Source of the DNA: Penelope pileata
Lineage: Eukaryota; Chordata; Aves; Galliformes; Cracidae
Direction of reading: 5' to 3'
NCBI GenBank assembly: GCA_013396635.1
Contig: WBMW01005106.1
Location: 620,001-684,000 of the forward strand
DNA: 64,000 nt
This document shows, piece by piece, positions 63,852-64,000 of the stretch; positions within the stretch are counted from its first letter, which is position 1; each line of letters opens with the position of its first letter. The position numbers were made by a program, and so were the translations under genes. Below the pieces are notes generated by a model, which ran no database searches, was not told the origin of the DNA, and saw nothing but the letters and a program-made list of their open reading frames with translations.

Positions 63852-64000
63852 GTAAGACATCTACTAAAATAGATGACATATGTCCTTTAACCTTTTTACC
63901 TTTCTTGAGATATAAATCTTTTAATCTGTATTTACTCATCCTACTGTGACAATTTTCCAGTTGAAAAAAGAACACAGACATTAAAAGGTCAATAACAGCA

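Noticed and set aside
1..64000. CRISPR array, operon, phage or plasmid features
   Set aside because: The window is vertebrate DNA, and I saw no regularly spaced repeats, Shine-Dalgarno-led gene clusters or prokaryotic genes.

Overview
This window is vertebrate nuclear DNA, almost certainly from a bird. CR1 LINE copies with the avian 3' end occur repeatedly, coding density is very low, all introns are GT-AG, and there is a CpG-island promoter. I see no bacterial, plasmid, phage or CRISPR content and no tRNA or rRNA gene.

The dominant feature is PICALM (CALM, the phosphatidylinositol-binding clathrin assembly protein) on the + strand, filling about 10.6-64 kb. I could place 16 coding exons by reading frame, splice sites and phase. 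The 5' UTR and the first 15 codons fall in a 178-base assembly gap (10586-10763). Exon 1 continues to 10847, intron 1 is about 29.4 kb, exons 2-12 (40234-54771) encode the ANTH lipid- and VAMP-binding domain and the start of the unstructured tail, and exons 13-16 (59502-63851) encode tail cassettes carrying DPF/NPF motifs. The gene runs off the right edge after exon 16. The last four exons are each a multiple of three and in phase 1, so each could be skipped or included independently.

The 10 kb to the left (1-10.4 kb) is upstream of PICALM. It holds a nested pair of CR1 elements, an old palindromic repeat, and several short stop-free blocks with good splice sites on the minus strand (68-136, 1621-1722, 2083-2185, 9007-9260). 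These may be exons of an unrecognised gene transcribed away from PICALM. I could not identify the protein, and the phases do not chain completely, so these calls are tentative.

Intron 1 and introns 11-12 hold most of the repeats: CR1 copies at 17817-18305, 21839-22685, 36158-36490, 37884-38584 and 52459-53046 (all antisense to PICALM), a probable solitary retroviral LTR near 28190-28677, an old CR1/L3-like scrap near 27690-27790, and an ancient MIR-type SINE at about 56490-56652. The rest of the introns looks like ordinary unique AT-rich sequence. I found no convincing novel biological system. The points most worth checking are the minus-strand exon candidates, a possible alternative terminal exon of PICALM at 60851-60942, and the cassette exon run.
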